Below are positions 35,038-50,841 of a stretch of DNA of 64,000 nucleotides, piece by piece; position 1 is the first letter of the stretch, and every line of letters starts with the position of its first letter. This stretch comes from Elymus sibiricus (taxonomy: Eukaryota > Streptophyta > Magnoliopsida > Poales > Poaceae). Below the pieces are notes generated by a model. The model was not told the origin of the DNA and searched no databases. It saw only the letters and a program-made list of their open reading frames with translations. Where the stretch lies: assembly GCA_039707655.1 (NCBI GenBank), contig CM077668.1, positions 70,263,086 to 70,327,085 on the forward strand, given 5' to 3'. The position numbers and the translations under genes are program-made.

Positions 35038-37885
<2,848 letters not shown>

Positions 37886-38110
37886 GGCGACGGAGGAGGT
37901 GATCGGATTGGGTTGGGACGGACGGACGGGAGAGGGGAGATCGAGATTGGATTTGGTGGCGTTTCTTCTTGTGGAGGAAGAAAGACACGACGGGGGCAGG
38001 GGCGAGGATATAAAGGGAGGGGGCTGTGATGTGGCCACATGAGGCCGGCTGGCTTCGGGCGACCATGACAGGTGGGCCCCGTTGCCATGACAGGTGGGCC
38101 CCGTTGCCAC
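37886..38110 (-). promoter_or_regulatory. TPI promoter and leader with 22-bp tandem repeat
   Basis: A TATA-like element (CTTTATATCC on the minus strand, 38007-38016) lies about 125 bases upstream of ATG. Further upstream a 22-bp unit with TGGGCCCC occurs twice in tandem at 38063-38084 and 38085-38106. TGGGCC motifs (site II type) are typical of plant housekeeping promoters. Confidence 0.6.
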
Positions 38111-39159
38111 CACCGATTTGTTAAGCAACAGGTACTCTAGTGCCGATACGTGTGATTTACAAAATTGTAGGAGTAGTAATCATATATACTACTAAAGTAA
38201 ATGATCTTGAAAACGAATCTTAGGATACCAACTTTTGTGTCGAGTAAAATAGGCTCCACGGGAAGCAACGGAGGAAACAAAAATTATCTAGGGGGGCATT
38301 TCGAACGATAAACTTTAGTTGAAATCTCCCATACGTTAATCTCAAGTTGTTGTATTCGCTCTCGATAATCCCATTATAATTTGATAGTTTCTGTAGCATG
38401 TTGCGGCTTTTTCGGACCTCACGTGTTTACGTTCTTTTATTAGAAGCACGATACAATGTGTCCCTTTGCCTCTCCGCTTTCACTCTCTACTCAACACTTC
38501 AATGGACATCTTCTTCTCATGTAAAAAATAATGCAGAGTAGGAGTTTTTAATTGGCCATGTAATGGACGGCACCAAAGTATGACTTGTTTCCCAATCAAT
38601 AATTGCTCCTAGCTATGCCGCATCACATATTTTGTAAGGGAAGGCGCCAAAGTATGACTTGTTTCCCAGTCCAAAATAAACAAGAGTCACCAGGAGATGC
38701 TCTTCTATTATTACGGTATTTTTAAGAAAAATTACAGAGATGCTTTTGCTTGGGGAGCATGACGGGTGGCCGTAGCAGCAAGAAACGAGACAATGGGCGG
38801 CGTTTTCTTTTCTTTGGGCGTAAAAAACAGCGGGCGGCATATGCCGCGGCGGATGGTGCGTGCTGCGCTCATGCGCATCTGCCGCCTGACGATTCCCTGG
38901 GCCTCATCTTTTTTTTTTTTGAAATACCCTGGGCCTCATCTTCAAGTGACGGGACTGAGGGATAGCTTAGCAAAGAGCTCTAAAATAAAATAGCAAAGAG
39001 CCCACACGTCCAGCTCTGATAAAGTAGGGGCCCAAATAAGCCCATATTACGGACAGTCCCCTCCAACAGCACTGGTATCTAAATGGTCCATATTACGGCC
39101 AGTCCCCTCCAACAGCACTGGTATCTAAATAGTCCGGCCCATGTAGGGTTTTTTTTCAC
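38111..39159. other. Intergenic, with short duplications
   Basis: No gene is seen. A 29-bp segment 'ggc-ccaaagtatgacttg' occurs at 38569 and 38643. A 46-bp near-perfect tandem duplication ('ccatattacgg-cagtcccc' start) lies at 39042-39087 and 39088-39133. Confidence 0.7.
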
Positions 39160-41060
39160 CGGCTTCTCATTTGGTTTTCATATTTCGTTTTTTTTCTTTT
39201 TATTTTTTTATTTTCTTTTGCATCTTTCGCTTTTACCAAATTCCTAAAATTTCACGAGTTTTATTCCCAAATTTGAAAAAAATTAACTTTCGTGAACTTT
39301 TATTTTTCAAATCCGTGATTAATTTTTCTCAAATTTGTGAACTTCTCCCAAGTTTTGTGAACATTTTCGTATTACGAACTTTTTTTAAAATTTTGTGAAC
39401 TTTTTCCATTTTAGCTAACTTTTTCTGAATTAAGACCTTTCCAAGTCTTGAACTTTTCTCAAATTTGCAAACTTTTGTTCCAAATCTTATGAAATGTTTT
39501 GAAATTAGTCATGAACTTTTTTCAAAATTGTTGGAATTTTTTTTGAACTTTTTTCACTTTGTGAGTTGTTTCCCTTTTTTGAAAAGGTCAATTATCAACT
39601 CTCTGTAGGTCGTTCATTGCACAATATCAAGTGCATCGACCACTACACGCTATTAGCAGGTCGGGCATTTAGCAGGTGGAAGCGCCCCCCTCAAAAAAAG
39701 CAGGTGGAAGCGAGAGGCCAAAGCTGGTTTTAGAAATCTTCTGAGCCTTCCGTCTAGTTTTAGGAATGATTCAACAGGTTTTACTTTACCTTATCATTTT
39801 CAAATTTAATTCTAATTATTAGTATTTTATTTTTTTCTTTTGCTTTACTATTCCTTTTTGAATTTCCAAGCATTTTTAAATTCACGGACTTTTTTTTCAA
39901 ATTCGTGTACATGTATTGAATTCATGAATATATTTTGAACTCAAAAACATTAAAAAATTGTGAACATTTTATTTAATTCTTGAATATTTTTCGAATTTTA
40001 ATATGTTTTCAACCGAGTAATATTTTTCAAAATTGAACATTTTTTAAAATTCATGAATATTTGTAAAATTTGCAAAATAATAATTCTTGAACATTTCTTC
40101 AATTTGTGAGCAACTTTTTAAAATGCTTGACTATTATAAATTTTTGTGAACATTTTTTGAGCCCATGAAAATATTTAGAATTAATGAAAATTTTCAAAAT
40201 TCGTGAAACTTTTTGAATTCATTAGCATTTTTCAAATTTGAACATGTTTTCAACTTTGAACATTTTTTAACTTCACGAAAAAAAATTCAAATTCATGAGT
40301 ATTTTTGGAATTCAAGAACATTTTTTCGAATTTCATACATTTGTTTAAAATTCATGAACATTTTTCGAGTGCAACGGATTTTTTGGAAAAAAATCATGAA
40401 CTTGTAAAAATTTCTGATTTTTCCAACTTTGTTAATATTTTAAAATTTAATTAAAAATCTTATCAAAATTAAGAACAAACTGATGAAAACGGAAAACAAA
40501 AATGTGGTCGTTGGTTGGTGCTTGGGCACTCACTTATCACTCGGCCAGGTCCAAATATGCGGCGCCTGGCTGGAGCGGGAGGCACACACAAAAGCGACAC
40601 TTGCCTTCCCGCTCGCTGAAAGCAATATATAGCACTGCCCGCGCTAACGATCAACCATGTGTACTTACTGCCCTTGAGAAATTGCATGTACCGTGCATTG
40701 CTATTTGATGCTCTCTGCGTCAAATACGAGTGCTGACACACAGGCGTGCGCTTTGGTGGGCCGGCCCATGTAGCAACATACCGTAGCGAGTTTTAGCTCT
40801 GTATTTTTTTGTTTTTTATTTAGAATATGATATTTATTTATTTTAAAACCTTATTTTACAAAAAAAAATGAAAGTTTGCATTCTTTTAAAATTATCAAAA
40901 AAATCAAATGGAGAAAATTAGCATTTTCATATATTCTGATTTTTTTAAAAAAATTCAAGAAATTACAAATTTCTAAAATAAAGGGAAAAAAAAGGCAAAA
41001 GTAGAAATAGGAAAAACTGAACAAAAAACTTCTAGATGGTTCCAAAATCAGTAAAAAAGC
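39160..41060. repeat. AT-rich region of degenerate 'aatttgtgaac-ttttt' repeats
   Basis: Tens of loosely related 15-25 bp words (such as 'aattcatgaacattttt') recur in one orientation at 39240-39560 and 39890-40390. A moderately GC-rich island lies at 40500-40760. This is typical of noncoding parts of Triticeae DNA transposons; no terminal repeats or transposase were found. Confidence 0.6.
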
Positions 41061-41290
41061 TGTACCAGAAAAGTTAGAAAAACCAGAATCCCTGTATGGC
41101 TAAATAGGCTGGCCCACCTGACCGCTCGCTTCACTCCTCTGTGCAAATGGCCAACACTTTTGACTTAATGTGCGTCAAATTGGAAATGCACGTGCACTCT
41201 CTACGGCTCAACTTGTTAGCTTGGTTATATCTAAAATAATTGTATGTATTTTTCTTTGCTCAACTGTGTTCCATTTATTTATGCTGCTTT

Positions 41291-41572
41291 TTACCTCGAT
41301 GTATTGAAAAAAGCTCCAGCAGTACCATCCGTAGCAAAAGCACCATCAATATTAAGTTTGACCCACGCATTATCAGGAGGAACCCACCTGGGCTGCACCA
41401 CATTCGGCAATATCACATGTGGGTGTTTCTCTGTTTTTTCATAGGTTATCACGACTTTGCCTTTACTTGGATCAGATGAAAGCTCGGTTTTAAGACCAAT
41501 CAGAGAGTCTAGATAACTCACAAGGAACGTTCTAGATGCTTCCATAGGTGGAGGAAGTTTATGATGTACCAC
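41291..41572 (-). pseudogene. LINE RNase H-like fragment
   Basis: A 93-residue frame ends in 'RWVPPDNAWVKLNIDGAF'. This is the start of the RNase H-like domain found at the C terminus of plant LINE polyproteins (W-x-P-P-x-x-x-W-V-K-L-N-x-D-G-A). The rest of the domain is missing, so this is a fragment. Confidence 0.65.
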
Positions 41573-43039
41573 TTCATTACGACTGGCAAAAATCAGTGAC
41601 TATAGTTCGGTCACTACACAAACTCCGGCACACATCGCTGAGAAAACATCTCCGCAAAAGTCATCGTCGCGTGATGTCCTCAATCCAGCAACTCCGACTT
41701 CACCGCAACCGACCACTATCAAGCTTGATCATCATGGTTAGCTTGATTTATTTACTTTTGACGGGATGGTTAGCTTGATTTGATATACAGCTAGAAAAAG
41801 GTTCCATGATGCATACATGGATGATTCGGAAATCGAACTGATCGAGACCTGGCCGTTGGAGCCGTCCTGTCCAAGTCCGAACACGCATGCACCACGACCT
41901 AGCTACAATGCTCCCCTGAGTACGTGGTAGTTTGCGTACGACTGGATGCTCTTTAAGTTTATTTTCTAATGAGAACTGGATGATGCTTGCTTGAATCATC
42001 AGTCTGAACTCAACCAGATTCGGAATCAATTCAGCGCTTCTGCTTCAACTTCAACAACAACTCCAGAGTCCAGACTCTAGTAATACTACTACTATTTGAT
42101 CGATGTGCACATATGATGATGCCTCATGACCACGATAGTTTAGTACATTTGATTGATTGATTAGTCGAACGGCTGCTTTCACCACATGAAAATATCGCTT
42201 CATCCCATCGACTATTAGCTAATTGTTATACTCCATAACGTCCTGTCTCTAACATGTGTGTTGCTTTCATCTTCTCTTTGCATTTTCTTCTTGTGCCACG
42301 ACTTATCTCTATGTAGAAAACCTTGAATAGGATAAGAACTTTCCAAGCTGAAAGGAAGAACATTCTACGTGCGCAGTGGGCAGCTTCTCCTTATTCTTCT
42401 CTGGGTTCTGGGGAGTTTCTGTTGAATATTCCATCGTATACATATACATACAATCCAACTAGCGCAACAACTACGTTGCCCCTGCATCGGGTGATGCATG
42501 GTGGCCATTGCCTCAATTTTATCGGAGAGCTAAACTGTTTTAGCATTCGACTCTTTTGGATTATTTTTTTATTGATTGCCTAGCATTCTGAGAAATAATG
42601 TTCAATATATCAAACATGAGTTCGTCGCTCTGCACGTGTCATCCTTTATGTTCCACTACAGAGATCAATAATGTACAAGGTCAGTTAAGCAACGACATAC
42701 CAGCGAACCCTTGGCTAACCCATTAGCCTCGTAAAGCCTAGACCAAAGGTGCCTTGACTCATCGGGTAGGGAATCCCGTCCTCAGCGAAAAGCCAGTAAG
42801 CAAGCCCAAGTCCATGTAATATCATACCAAGTGTTATGCACATGAGTCTGAGCAGACATGCTATAATTGGAGTAGACGGATTTATTGTTGCTCTTTATTA
42901 GAATTGTTTGTCCGTGGTACTTACTTCTAGAAAGTAATAATTCACTAGACCATTCTTTTATGTAGCCACGATAATATCTTTGCATGTAAGTATCCCGACA
43001 AGTGCAGACTATATATACTCGCTAGTAGTTTGCTACTGA
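41573..43039. other. Intergenic, nothing recognised
   Basis: About 1.5 kb with only short frames (for example 86 codons at 42323) and no recognisable domain. Confidence 0.45.
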
Positions 43040-44400
43040 TAATCTGATTGATTTTTTTAGAAAAGGAGGATGTACCCCCGGCCTTTGCATCTGGACGATG
43101 CATGCAGCTATTTTATTAATTATTCATAAAGACCTTACAGAGTAATAAATTAGTACGCCTGAAGCCACTATCCTGGCAACACCTATTGCTACTCCTATCC
43201 CCTTGATGAAGGGGTGCCGAATGTCCGAGCCTAATACCAAACAGACATCGCACCAAGCCTAACATCTAAAGCCGGATGCCCCAGCCTAGCCACATACCGG
43301 GACTGGGTCACACACCGGTCCGGCGCACTCACAGTGGGCACCACTGCGCATCCTGCAAGGCCCGACACCACCGTCTTCCATCGATCCATCTTCAGAGCAG
43401 AAACTGACGCATCGACCGTGCCAGGTCTCTCTGCCATCGACGCCACCACGACGCCAGACAGCGTCGTCCTCCTGCGCGAGTCCATCCTCGCACATCGGAC
43501 GCCGAATCTGCACTGCGCCACGCCGTCGAGATCCGTCGCCCTCAATATGTAGGATGAAGCACCGCTCCACCAAAGATGCGGTCCACTGGTCCCTCGAGCC
43601 CGTGCACACCTCCAAGAACGACGCTCCCAAGGGGGAAACGACATAAGAACGCCACCGTCTTCCGATCTACTGATCTAGGGTTTCCCCCGGAGGTATCAGA
43701 TAGTGGTCTAGAACTTCTCCACGACGATGCCTCCAAGAAGGGACCGACACCGAAGAGCGCCGCCATCGCCGGCCTTGGCATCTAGCCGAGAGCAGGTTTT
43801 CACCCAGATCTGTTCGAAGAACTCCATCCAGCTTCTTGTGCACGAATCGCCGTCTTCTATGTCGGGGACCGGACCAAAAGGATCCAGCCGCCGCCGCCTG
43901 ACCGGCTGCTGCACCACCACGGTGCCAGAGCAGCCGGTTTCATCAGGCCCACCGCGTCAGCCTGCCGCCGCGCACCAGATCCGCCGGCCCGCCTAAGCCC
44001 ATCTGGGCCCGGCGAGATCCGAGATTCCGGCCACCGCCACAGGGGCGCCTCCGCTGCGGGAAGGCCGCGCCACCGCTGTCGCCGCCGCCACATCCTCCGC
44101 CAGGATCCCGCCGCACCGCGCCGCCGAATCACCGTAGTGGTCATGTCGCCGCCGCCAGAATAAGACGCCACCGCGCGCGAGGGAGAAGACCCCGCCGCCG
44201 CCGCCGTCACAGCCCACAGCCCGGGCTTCGCCGGCGTGAACTCGGGCGGCGGCGGGAGGGAGGGATCGGGAAGAGGAGGCCGAGGGCCGGCGGCGCGATC
44301 TCCCCCATGTCGCCTAGGGTTGGCGACGCGGGGGTCAGGGGGGTCTGTTCTGTCACGATCAGACTATACGAAATCATGCGGACTTTGTTGAAGGTCTACA
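43040..44400 (-). repeat. GC-rich dispersed repeat with terminal T run (non-LTR-like, antisense)
   Basis: The left end has a T run then 'agaaaaggaggatgtaccccc', followed by 'tgcatctggacgatgcatgc', a sequence I recognise as common in Triticeae. The right 800 bases are strongly GC-rich (CCGCCG words) and give many overlapping spurious frames. A poly(A) tail on the minus strand suggests a retroposed unit; class uncertain. Confidence 0.4.
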
Positions 44401-44426
44401 CCGTGGTACGTCATAGTTATAAATCT

Positions 44427-44536
<110 letters not shown>

Positions 44537-44754
44537 TATTAAAGGGGTAAACGCTTCTTACCTCTGATTTTCGTCCGTTTCATGTTTCTACTTTCGTCCG
44601 TCTTCGTTTCCTGTTTCGTACGTCGTCGAACGAACCAAACCAGCACCGATCCGAGCCAAGCCGAACGAACGAACGAACCAGCCCATGTGCTATGACCCAG
44701 AGAATCCAGCCCACCTATCTTCGCCAGGGGTGGCAAAAATTCTTGCTCACGAGG

Positions 44755-44820
44755 GGGATCGAACTCAATATCAATACCTTTCGTATATGGTCACGTAGTG
44801 CCACAACCAACTTAGCAAGG
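44755..44820 (-). other. tRNA-like module in the Helitron 5' region
   Basis: On the minus strand, TTGCTAAGTTGG (44818-44807) and GAGTTCGATC (44766-44757) form A- and B-box-like words, antisense to the Helitron. Confidence 0.55.
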
Positions 44821-46814
44821 TCTCGCTTCATGTAGAAAATTAAGGTTGGCTCATATATAGTCCCACCTCGTTCCTTTATGTCCAATCTATCTTATTTATA
44901 TACATCTTTATTTTTCTAGGCATCAAGGATCCTTCTCGGAGATCATGAGAGATAAACAAGGACGGAAGGAGAGCCTAATTACATGAGAAGGAAACGTGAG
45001 GCTAATTACACCAGAAATAAAGGAAAGAGGGCTAACACTTTCCATATGTGAGGGTGGGCTATTAAACGGATGCTGAATCAGGCATGCATCCTGCACAATT
45101 TGAGGACAGAACCTGACAGAAACAAGGAGGAAAGAGAGGCTAATCTGAGGGAAGAGAGGCCAATCTCCCATCGCGACGTCCGGATCGGACGGGGTGCACC
45201 GTCCTCCAGCACGACGCCTCCATGGCCCCGATCGTGGCATGGTCCGCCACTTTAAGGTCAATTTGTGCATACATGCTGCTACAGCCCAAAAACAAGAGAC
45301 TCTCTCTCTCTCTCGACAGGCAGCAACATACGGAATATGAACTCCTATTCTCTGTTCCCTAAGGTGATGTATCAGTTTGCTGCTTAGTTAGGAAGAGGAG
45401 GAGGAGTACGGGTGGACTGCTGCTGTAGATGCACAGTTTCTATGGCGGCTGCCGTGCTAATAGGAACTGTGGGAGGAGGAGGACGATGTTCGACGAGATG
45501 CACGATTCCTATGCTTCTCTCGAGACAGCCACGATGGGAACACGCTGCATATGCTTTAGTTATCTATTTCAACAGATCCATGGTTAGAGTTGTACACTGT
45601 ATGGGCTAACTTCTTCAAATTTGCTTTTTTTTTTCCTGAAGTGACGACAGATCTCAGTTATATAGTAGTAGATGCGCCTTTTGGCGAGTACAATCTAAAT
45701 GTAAGTAAATTGAGATATTTTTTTCCTTGCCTAATTATAGTGCAACTAAATTGAGATATTTTTTCTTTTTATTCTGGGTCCTGTATCCTAAAATGAGTAG
45801 GCAAATTATTTGTACAGGGTTGTCAACGGAATGTGTATTAGTTGTTGGGCCAATATGTGTTTTTGTGTTTTGGTATTGTACTATTTTCTTCAATGAAATC
45901 CTTCGGAATGACAATGCGACAACGTATGTAAACGTTCTTTACTACATTCTCAGTCTGATGAAATCATTGAAAGTTGCAGGCCTATGTAGCTTTGATGTTA
46001 GCTCTTTCTGCGGCTTGAGATAAGACTGCTACATTGTTCTTTAATTGTAGGTTGCATCAATGGTAACGCTGATTTCACAAAAACAAGAACGTTAGGATAC
46101 GTTGCTTATCATTACGATGAATACATTATTGTTCCTTTTGTTTGTGGTTTGACAAACCGTTACAAAATGATTTCTACACATCATACATTGTGGCACTCGA
46201 AAAGAGCACTCCCATTTCCTGTCAATTTAATGATTTAAGAGATGTTTGACTACTGTTATGTCAAGTGTGATGTTTTGCATCACTTAAAGAAAGCACTGAT
46301 ATATATGTGTGCCAGATAAAATGTTGCACAAGGTTCTGATTTCACCCTATCTATTCTTTACAAATATCATTTTCCACCTTTTTAATTTTTTAGGTTGGGT
46401 TCGTTACTCGTGGTGGCAAAAAAGATGACACCCACCTTATATCTTATCGTGGGCCAAGGGTAGGAAGGGACACTTTGCAGATGGAGCAGTGTGTTGTAGG
46501 GCAGTTACTGTAAAAGGAAGGAATGGAAAAAAAAGAGGTGTTTATCGTCGAAAACTAAAATTGCATGTACCCATCTTATATGAATAAGCATGTAACGAGC
46601 TTATGTCGATATTTTCATAGTAATGGAGACATAGGACACAAGTGACATGTTAAACTCAAATAATATTTTTATTAGTATCTCAAAGCCGGAGAGAGGGTGA
46701 TATGGTGAGACAAGAAGAAGAAATACACGCGGATTAGAAACGCATACATTAGACACAATTGGTATTGAAAAACTATTAGATATGCCCCGTAGCAACGCAC
46801 GGGCTTTTTACTAG

Positions 46815-47289
46815 TATATAGTCCAAAACATCGATCGAGCATTGATTTCAGCTCCCTCAGCGTAAACATAAAAAAATAAATACGAAAAGCGTAAACACAA
46901 TTCATCAGTGTAAAACACACTTCGATAGTTGTAGATGGAACCAAACAATCATGTCGATTTGATGGAGGTAAAACTAATTAGCAATGTTTCTTAGAAGGAT
47001 TAAAATTTGGTAATGTTCCAAAACGCAGCTGTTGCCCACGTACACAAGAGAAGCTGTTGAAGGAAGAAAAGAAAAGTCAAGACTCCAACAAAAGACTTAG
47101 CTGGTTAGGGGTTGGAGCTGGCAGGCCCTTTGTAGGTCAACTAGCGCCGAAGCAAAAACAACAACATATATTATGAGAGAAAATAGAATGAAAAGGAAAA
47201 CATAAATTTTATCTTTACCCCGTGATCTGTGTAGACATCTAACGAACATTAAATGAATTGACAAATTAAGTAAGCCGGCTGGCCTATTA
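46815..47289. other. Intergenic, nothing recognised
   Basis: No gene or repeat boundary is recognised in this stretch. Confidence 0.4.
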
Positions 47290-48660
47290 CTTTTTTTTGC
47301 TACTGATTACTGTTCAGATGAATGCATAGTGCTGATTTACTATTTTTCTTGTGGTGTATTGTTTTGGGTTACAATTCAGGTACTGTTTCTGTTTATTCGG
47401 GTATTGCTCTGTTTCATTGGTTTTACTTTTTCAGGTTTTATTTGGGCTATTTTTTGGTTAGGCTTTATTCAGATACTTTTTTGTTTTTGTTCGGGTAATT
47501 GTTGATGTACTGTCCACTGTTGTCATGGTGTAAAATGGACAATAATCGGCAGAGACTTTATTTTTGGCAAATTTACATGCTCCCTCTTACCCCTTCTTTT
47601 TACATATGAGGTAAGAAGGTAAGAGTTAATCAGACTACTAATTAATGAGATCAATGGCTCAGATCTATTATATACTCTTACCTCTCATGTGAAAAGAGGG
47701 GGTAAGAGGGAGCATGCTAAAACTGCTCTTTATTTTTCCCATGGATTATTGTTCATGCAAATATACTATTCTGGTTTACTGTTTTGTGCCTTGGCAGCAC
47801 CATCACCGGAAAGGAGCGGGAGACGATCGAGGCGGCTATGCATCGGTACGCCGGTGGAGAGAAATGATATGTAGAAAAATCCTAAATCTTAACCTTTTAT
47901 ATAAGAACGCGAGGATGAAGGAGGGGGAGAGAGATGATGTGTAAAAAAATTCCCAATTTTTTTTAACAATGGGCGCATTTTTTTCCTCTGAAACACTGTT
48001 CACATGTATGGGCTGTTCACCGGGCATTACTGTTCACGTTGAGGCACTGTTTATATGGGGTACCGTTCACTCTCCGTATGCTACTGTTCATTTGTTCAGG
48101 TAATTGCTGGTGTATTATTCGCCGATTTCATGAAAATATACTGCTGTTTATATGGGGGCACTGTTCACTGTCCATAAGGTACTGTTCACCGCTACTGTTC
48201 ACCGTTCCGGAATTGTTCGAGTAATTGTTGGTGTATTGTTAGCTGATGTCGTGGTGTAAAAATGGAATGTAATCGGTAAGAACTTAATTCCCCCATGGAT
48301 TACTGTTCATGAAAATATATTGTTCCGGTTTACTGTTTTGTGCCTCGACTTCACCATGATTGGAAAGGAGCGGGAGATGATCGAGATGGCTCTGCATCGA
48401 TACGCCGGTAGAAAGAAATGATATGCGAAAAAATCATAAATCTTAACCTTTTTATATAAGGACGTGATGGTGAAGGAGGGGGAGAGAAATGATGTGTAAA
48501 AAAATCTTAGTTTCTTTCTGAACCACGGGTGTTTTTTTTGAAACACTGTTCAATATTTCATAAACAGTAAAACACTGTTCATTAATGGGTACTGTTCGCT
48601 TTTGCTGTTTACTATTGTCACGTAAAATGAACAGTAGAAGCATGAAAAAAAATCAAAAAA
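47290..48660. repeat. 'tactgttcac' repeat region with a 240-bp direct duplication
   Basis: Variants of 'tactgttcac' occur many times. A block of about 240 bases starting 'cccatggatta-tgttcatg' at 47737 recurs at 48293 (period about 556) with moderate divergence, including 'gtttactgttttgtgcct' and 'gaaggagggggagaga'. Confidence 0.75.
47576..47716. mobile_element. Palindromic MITE
   Basis: About 40-bp inverted ends: CATGCTCCCTCTTACCCC at 47576 and GGGGTAAGAGGGAGCATG ending at 47716, about 141 bp in total. The superfamily and target duplication are unclear. Confidence 0.75.
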
Positions 48661-48719
48661 AGAGAAAAACCAAATGCTTCCCGCTATAGTATAGTAACTT
48701 ACTTATGTTTGATCGATGC

Positions 48720-49160
48720 GTACTGAATACCTTAACTAGCTAGAAGCTAGTAGTACCTATAAAGCTAGCCAGCTATAGTAGCTTGTACAGTTGCGGAAAA
48801 TGGAACAACATTTTGATTTTATAATGCTTGGGATCGTCCCTCCGTTCACAAATATAAAATGTTTTGGATATTTCAATATGAACTATTCTGAGAAATGAGA
48901 AAACCCTCCACAAGACTCAACATCCTCTAAGATGCTTTGCCAAGTGTCGCCATTGGCGGTTTATACTGCTTGATTCTGAGTCTAAACTGGTGCTGACATA
49001 CAGATTGAATTGAGTGAAGAAACACATTAAAATCGTGTATACCACAAGAGCGATTGTCTACTCAACTACCTTAACCAGCTAGTAGTACCGATACAAGCCA
49101 GCTACCCTGTAGTATAGTTGTGAAAAATGGAACACCATTTCGATCTTCTAATGCTTGGGA
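48720..49160. repeat. About 340-bp period direct duplication
   Basis: 'agctagtagtacc' to 'taatgcttgggatcg' (48745-48836) recurs as 'agctagtagtaccgatacaag' to 'taatgcttgggacgg' (49078-49162). Confidence 0.7.
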
Positions 49161-49165
49161 CGGAA

Positions 49166-50841
49166 TTTTTTTTGGAAATACTACTATTTTTTCAACAAAT
49201 TCGGAAAATAAGATCAAAAAATCAGATATTGCAAAAATAGCACACGGTCGTCCTCCCGTTGGAGGAAACATACGTTTCGTTCTACTATTGGACAAAACAT
49301 GGATGTTTCGTTGTACCGTTGGACGAAACAATGGTTTCGTTGTACCTCTGGACGAAATATCAGTTTCGTCCTACCCCTGGACGAAACTGCATGCTACAGT
49401 GCATGTTTCGTTCACTGGAAGAACGAAACATGCCTGCCTGCTACATTGCCCCCGCACCGGATACCCTTGCTGCACCGGAGCTCCCCTGGCCGAACCCTCA
49501 CGCCAACAGGACCGCATCAACGAGGAGAATCCATTCAGATGAAGAACGACTCGAACCGTGCATCGTGGAGGATGAATTTCGCCGTTGAATCTACATCGAC
49601 CGCCGCAAGCCTGCGTCGCGTTCGGCAAGAAATTTTCTAATTACTCGCACCCATCTACTCATCTAGATGCCGCCAACCTCCTAGACATTGCCCCTTATCC
49701 TATTGTTGTCGTTGGCCACGCGCATAGGGACATTTCTGATCCAGTACCTACACACCAAGATATAGATGTGAGCACTTCACCAACAACCTAGCCAACCCAA
49801 CAGTGCAAATAAATTTTAGATCGCAAAATATGACTCTGGAAAACTCATTCAGCAATAAATGTTCAGATTTTTCCATGACGAGCCGCAGCTGTAATAGTAA
49901 ATGCTTGTAGTCATAGTGTTGTTTTTTCTTTTTATTTCTGTTAACTGTCCATGATTTAGAAACTATTGGTGGCTACAAGTATCCAAAATACTTGTAGTAA
50001 GTTTTTGTAGTGCTTGCTTGCATCATTGTACCTTGCTTGTTTCATGGCTAAACAGACATTAGTTGTAGGAATGATCATTGTACCTTGCTTCATGATCTAT
50101 TTAGCACTACAGATCATGCCAGCCGAGGTGTGCGGGTCCGGTGTGTGCGTACATGTAGAAAGCCGTCGGCCACACAAGTCATGATGCATGCATGCACTAG
50201 GTAGCCTTGCCATGCACGTATGAAGTCAATCTAGCATAATGCATGCACTAGTGCGTGTGCATATAAACTTTTGTCCCTATGCGCGTGGCCAACGACAACA
50301 ATAGGATAAGGGGCAATGTCTAGGAGGTTGGCGGCATCTAGATGAGTAGATGGGTGCGAGTAATTAGAATTTTTTTTGCCGAACGCGACGCAGGCTTGCG
50401 GCGGTCGATGTAGATTGAACGGCGAAATTCATCCTCCATGATGCACGGTTCGAGTCGTTCTTCATCTGAATGGATTCTCCTCGTCGATGCGGTCCTGTTG
50501 GCGTGAGGGTTCGGCCAGGGGAGCTCCGGTGCAGCAAGGGTATCCGGTGCGGGGGCACTGTAGCAGGCAGGCATATTTCGTTCTTCCAGTGAACGAAACA
50601 TGCACTGTAGCATGCAGTTTCGTCCAGGGGTAGGACGAAACTGATATTTCGTCCAGGGGTACAACGAAACCATCGTTTCGTCCAACGGTACAACGAAACA
50701 TCCATGTTTCGTCCAACAGTAGAACGAAACGTATGTTTCATCCAACGGGAGGACGACCGTGTGCTATTTTTGCAATATCTGATTTTTCGATCTTATTTTC
50801 CGAATTTGTTGAAAAAAAAGTAGTATTTCCAAAAAAAAATC
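49166..50841. mobile_element. Foldback-type element with about 565-bp inverted arms
   Basis: The left arm at about 49166-49730 is repeated in reverse complement at about 50271-50841, with a spacer of about 540 bases. Matching landmarks include the outer 'tttttggaaatactact' and the inner 'cctatgcgcgtggcc'. Each arm carries four or five short subrepeats built on 'ggacgaaac' (49290-49390 and the mirror 50630-50730). Long inverted arms with subrepeats suggest a foldback or long-TIR MULE type. No transposase and no clear target duplication were found. The mirrored frames in the arms (about 110-135 codons) are by-products. Confidence 0.8.

Noticed and set aside
43231..44217. Overlapping frames on both strands in GC-rich DNA
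   Set aside because: Composition-driven, no recognisable domain, inside a dispersed repeat.
49259..50745. Mirrored 110-140-codon frames as a gene pair
   Set aside because: They are the two arms of one inverted repeat built from short subrepeats; no known domain.
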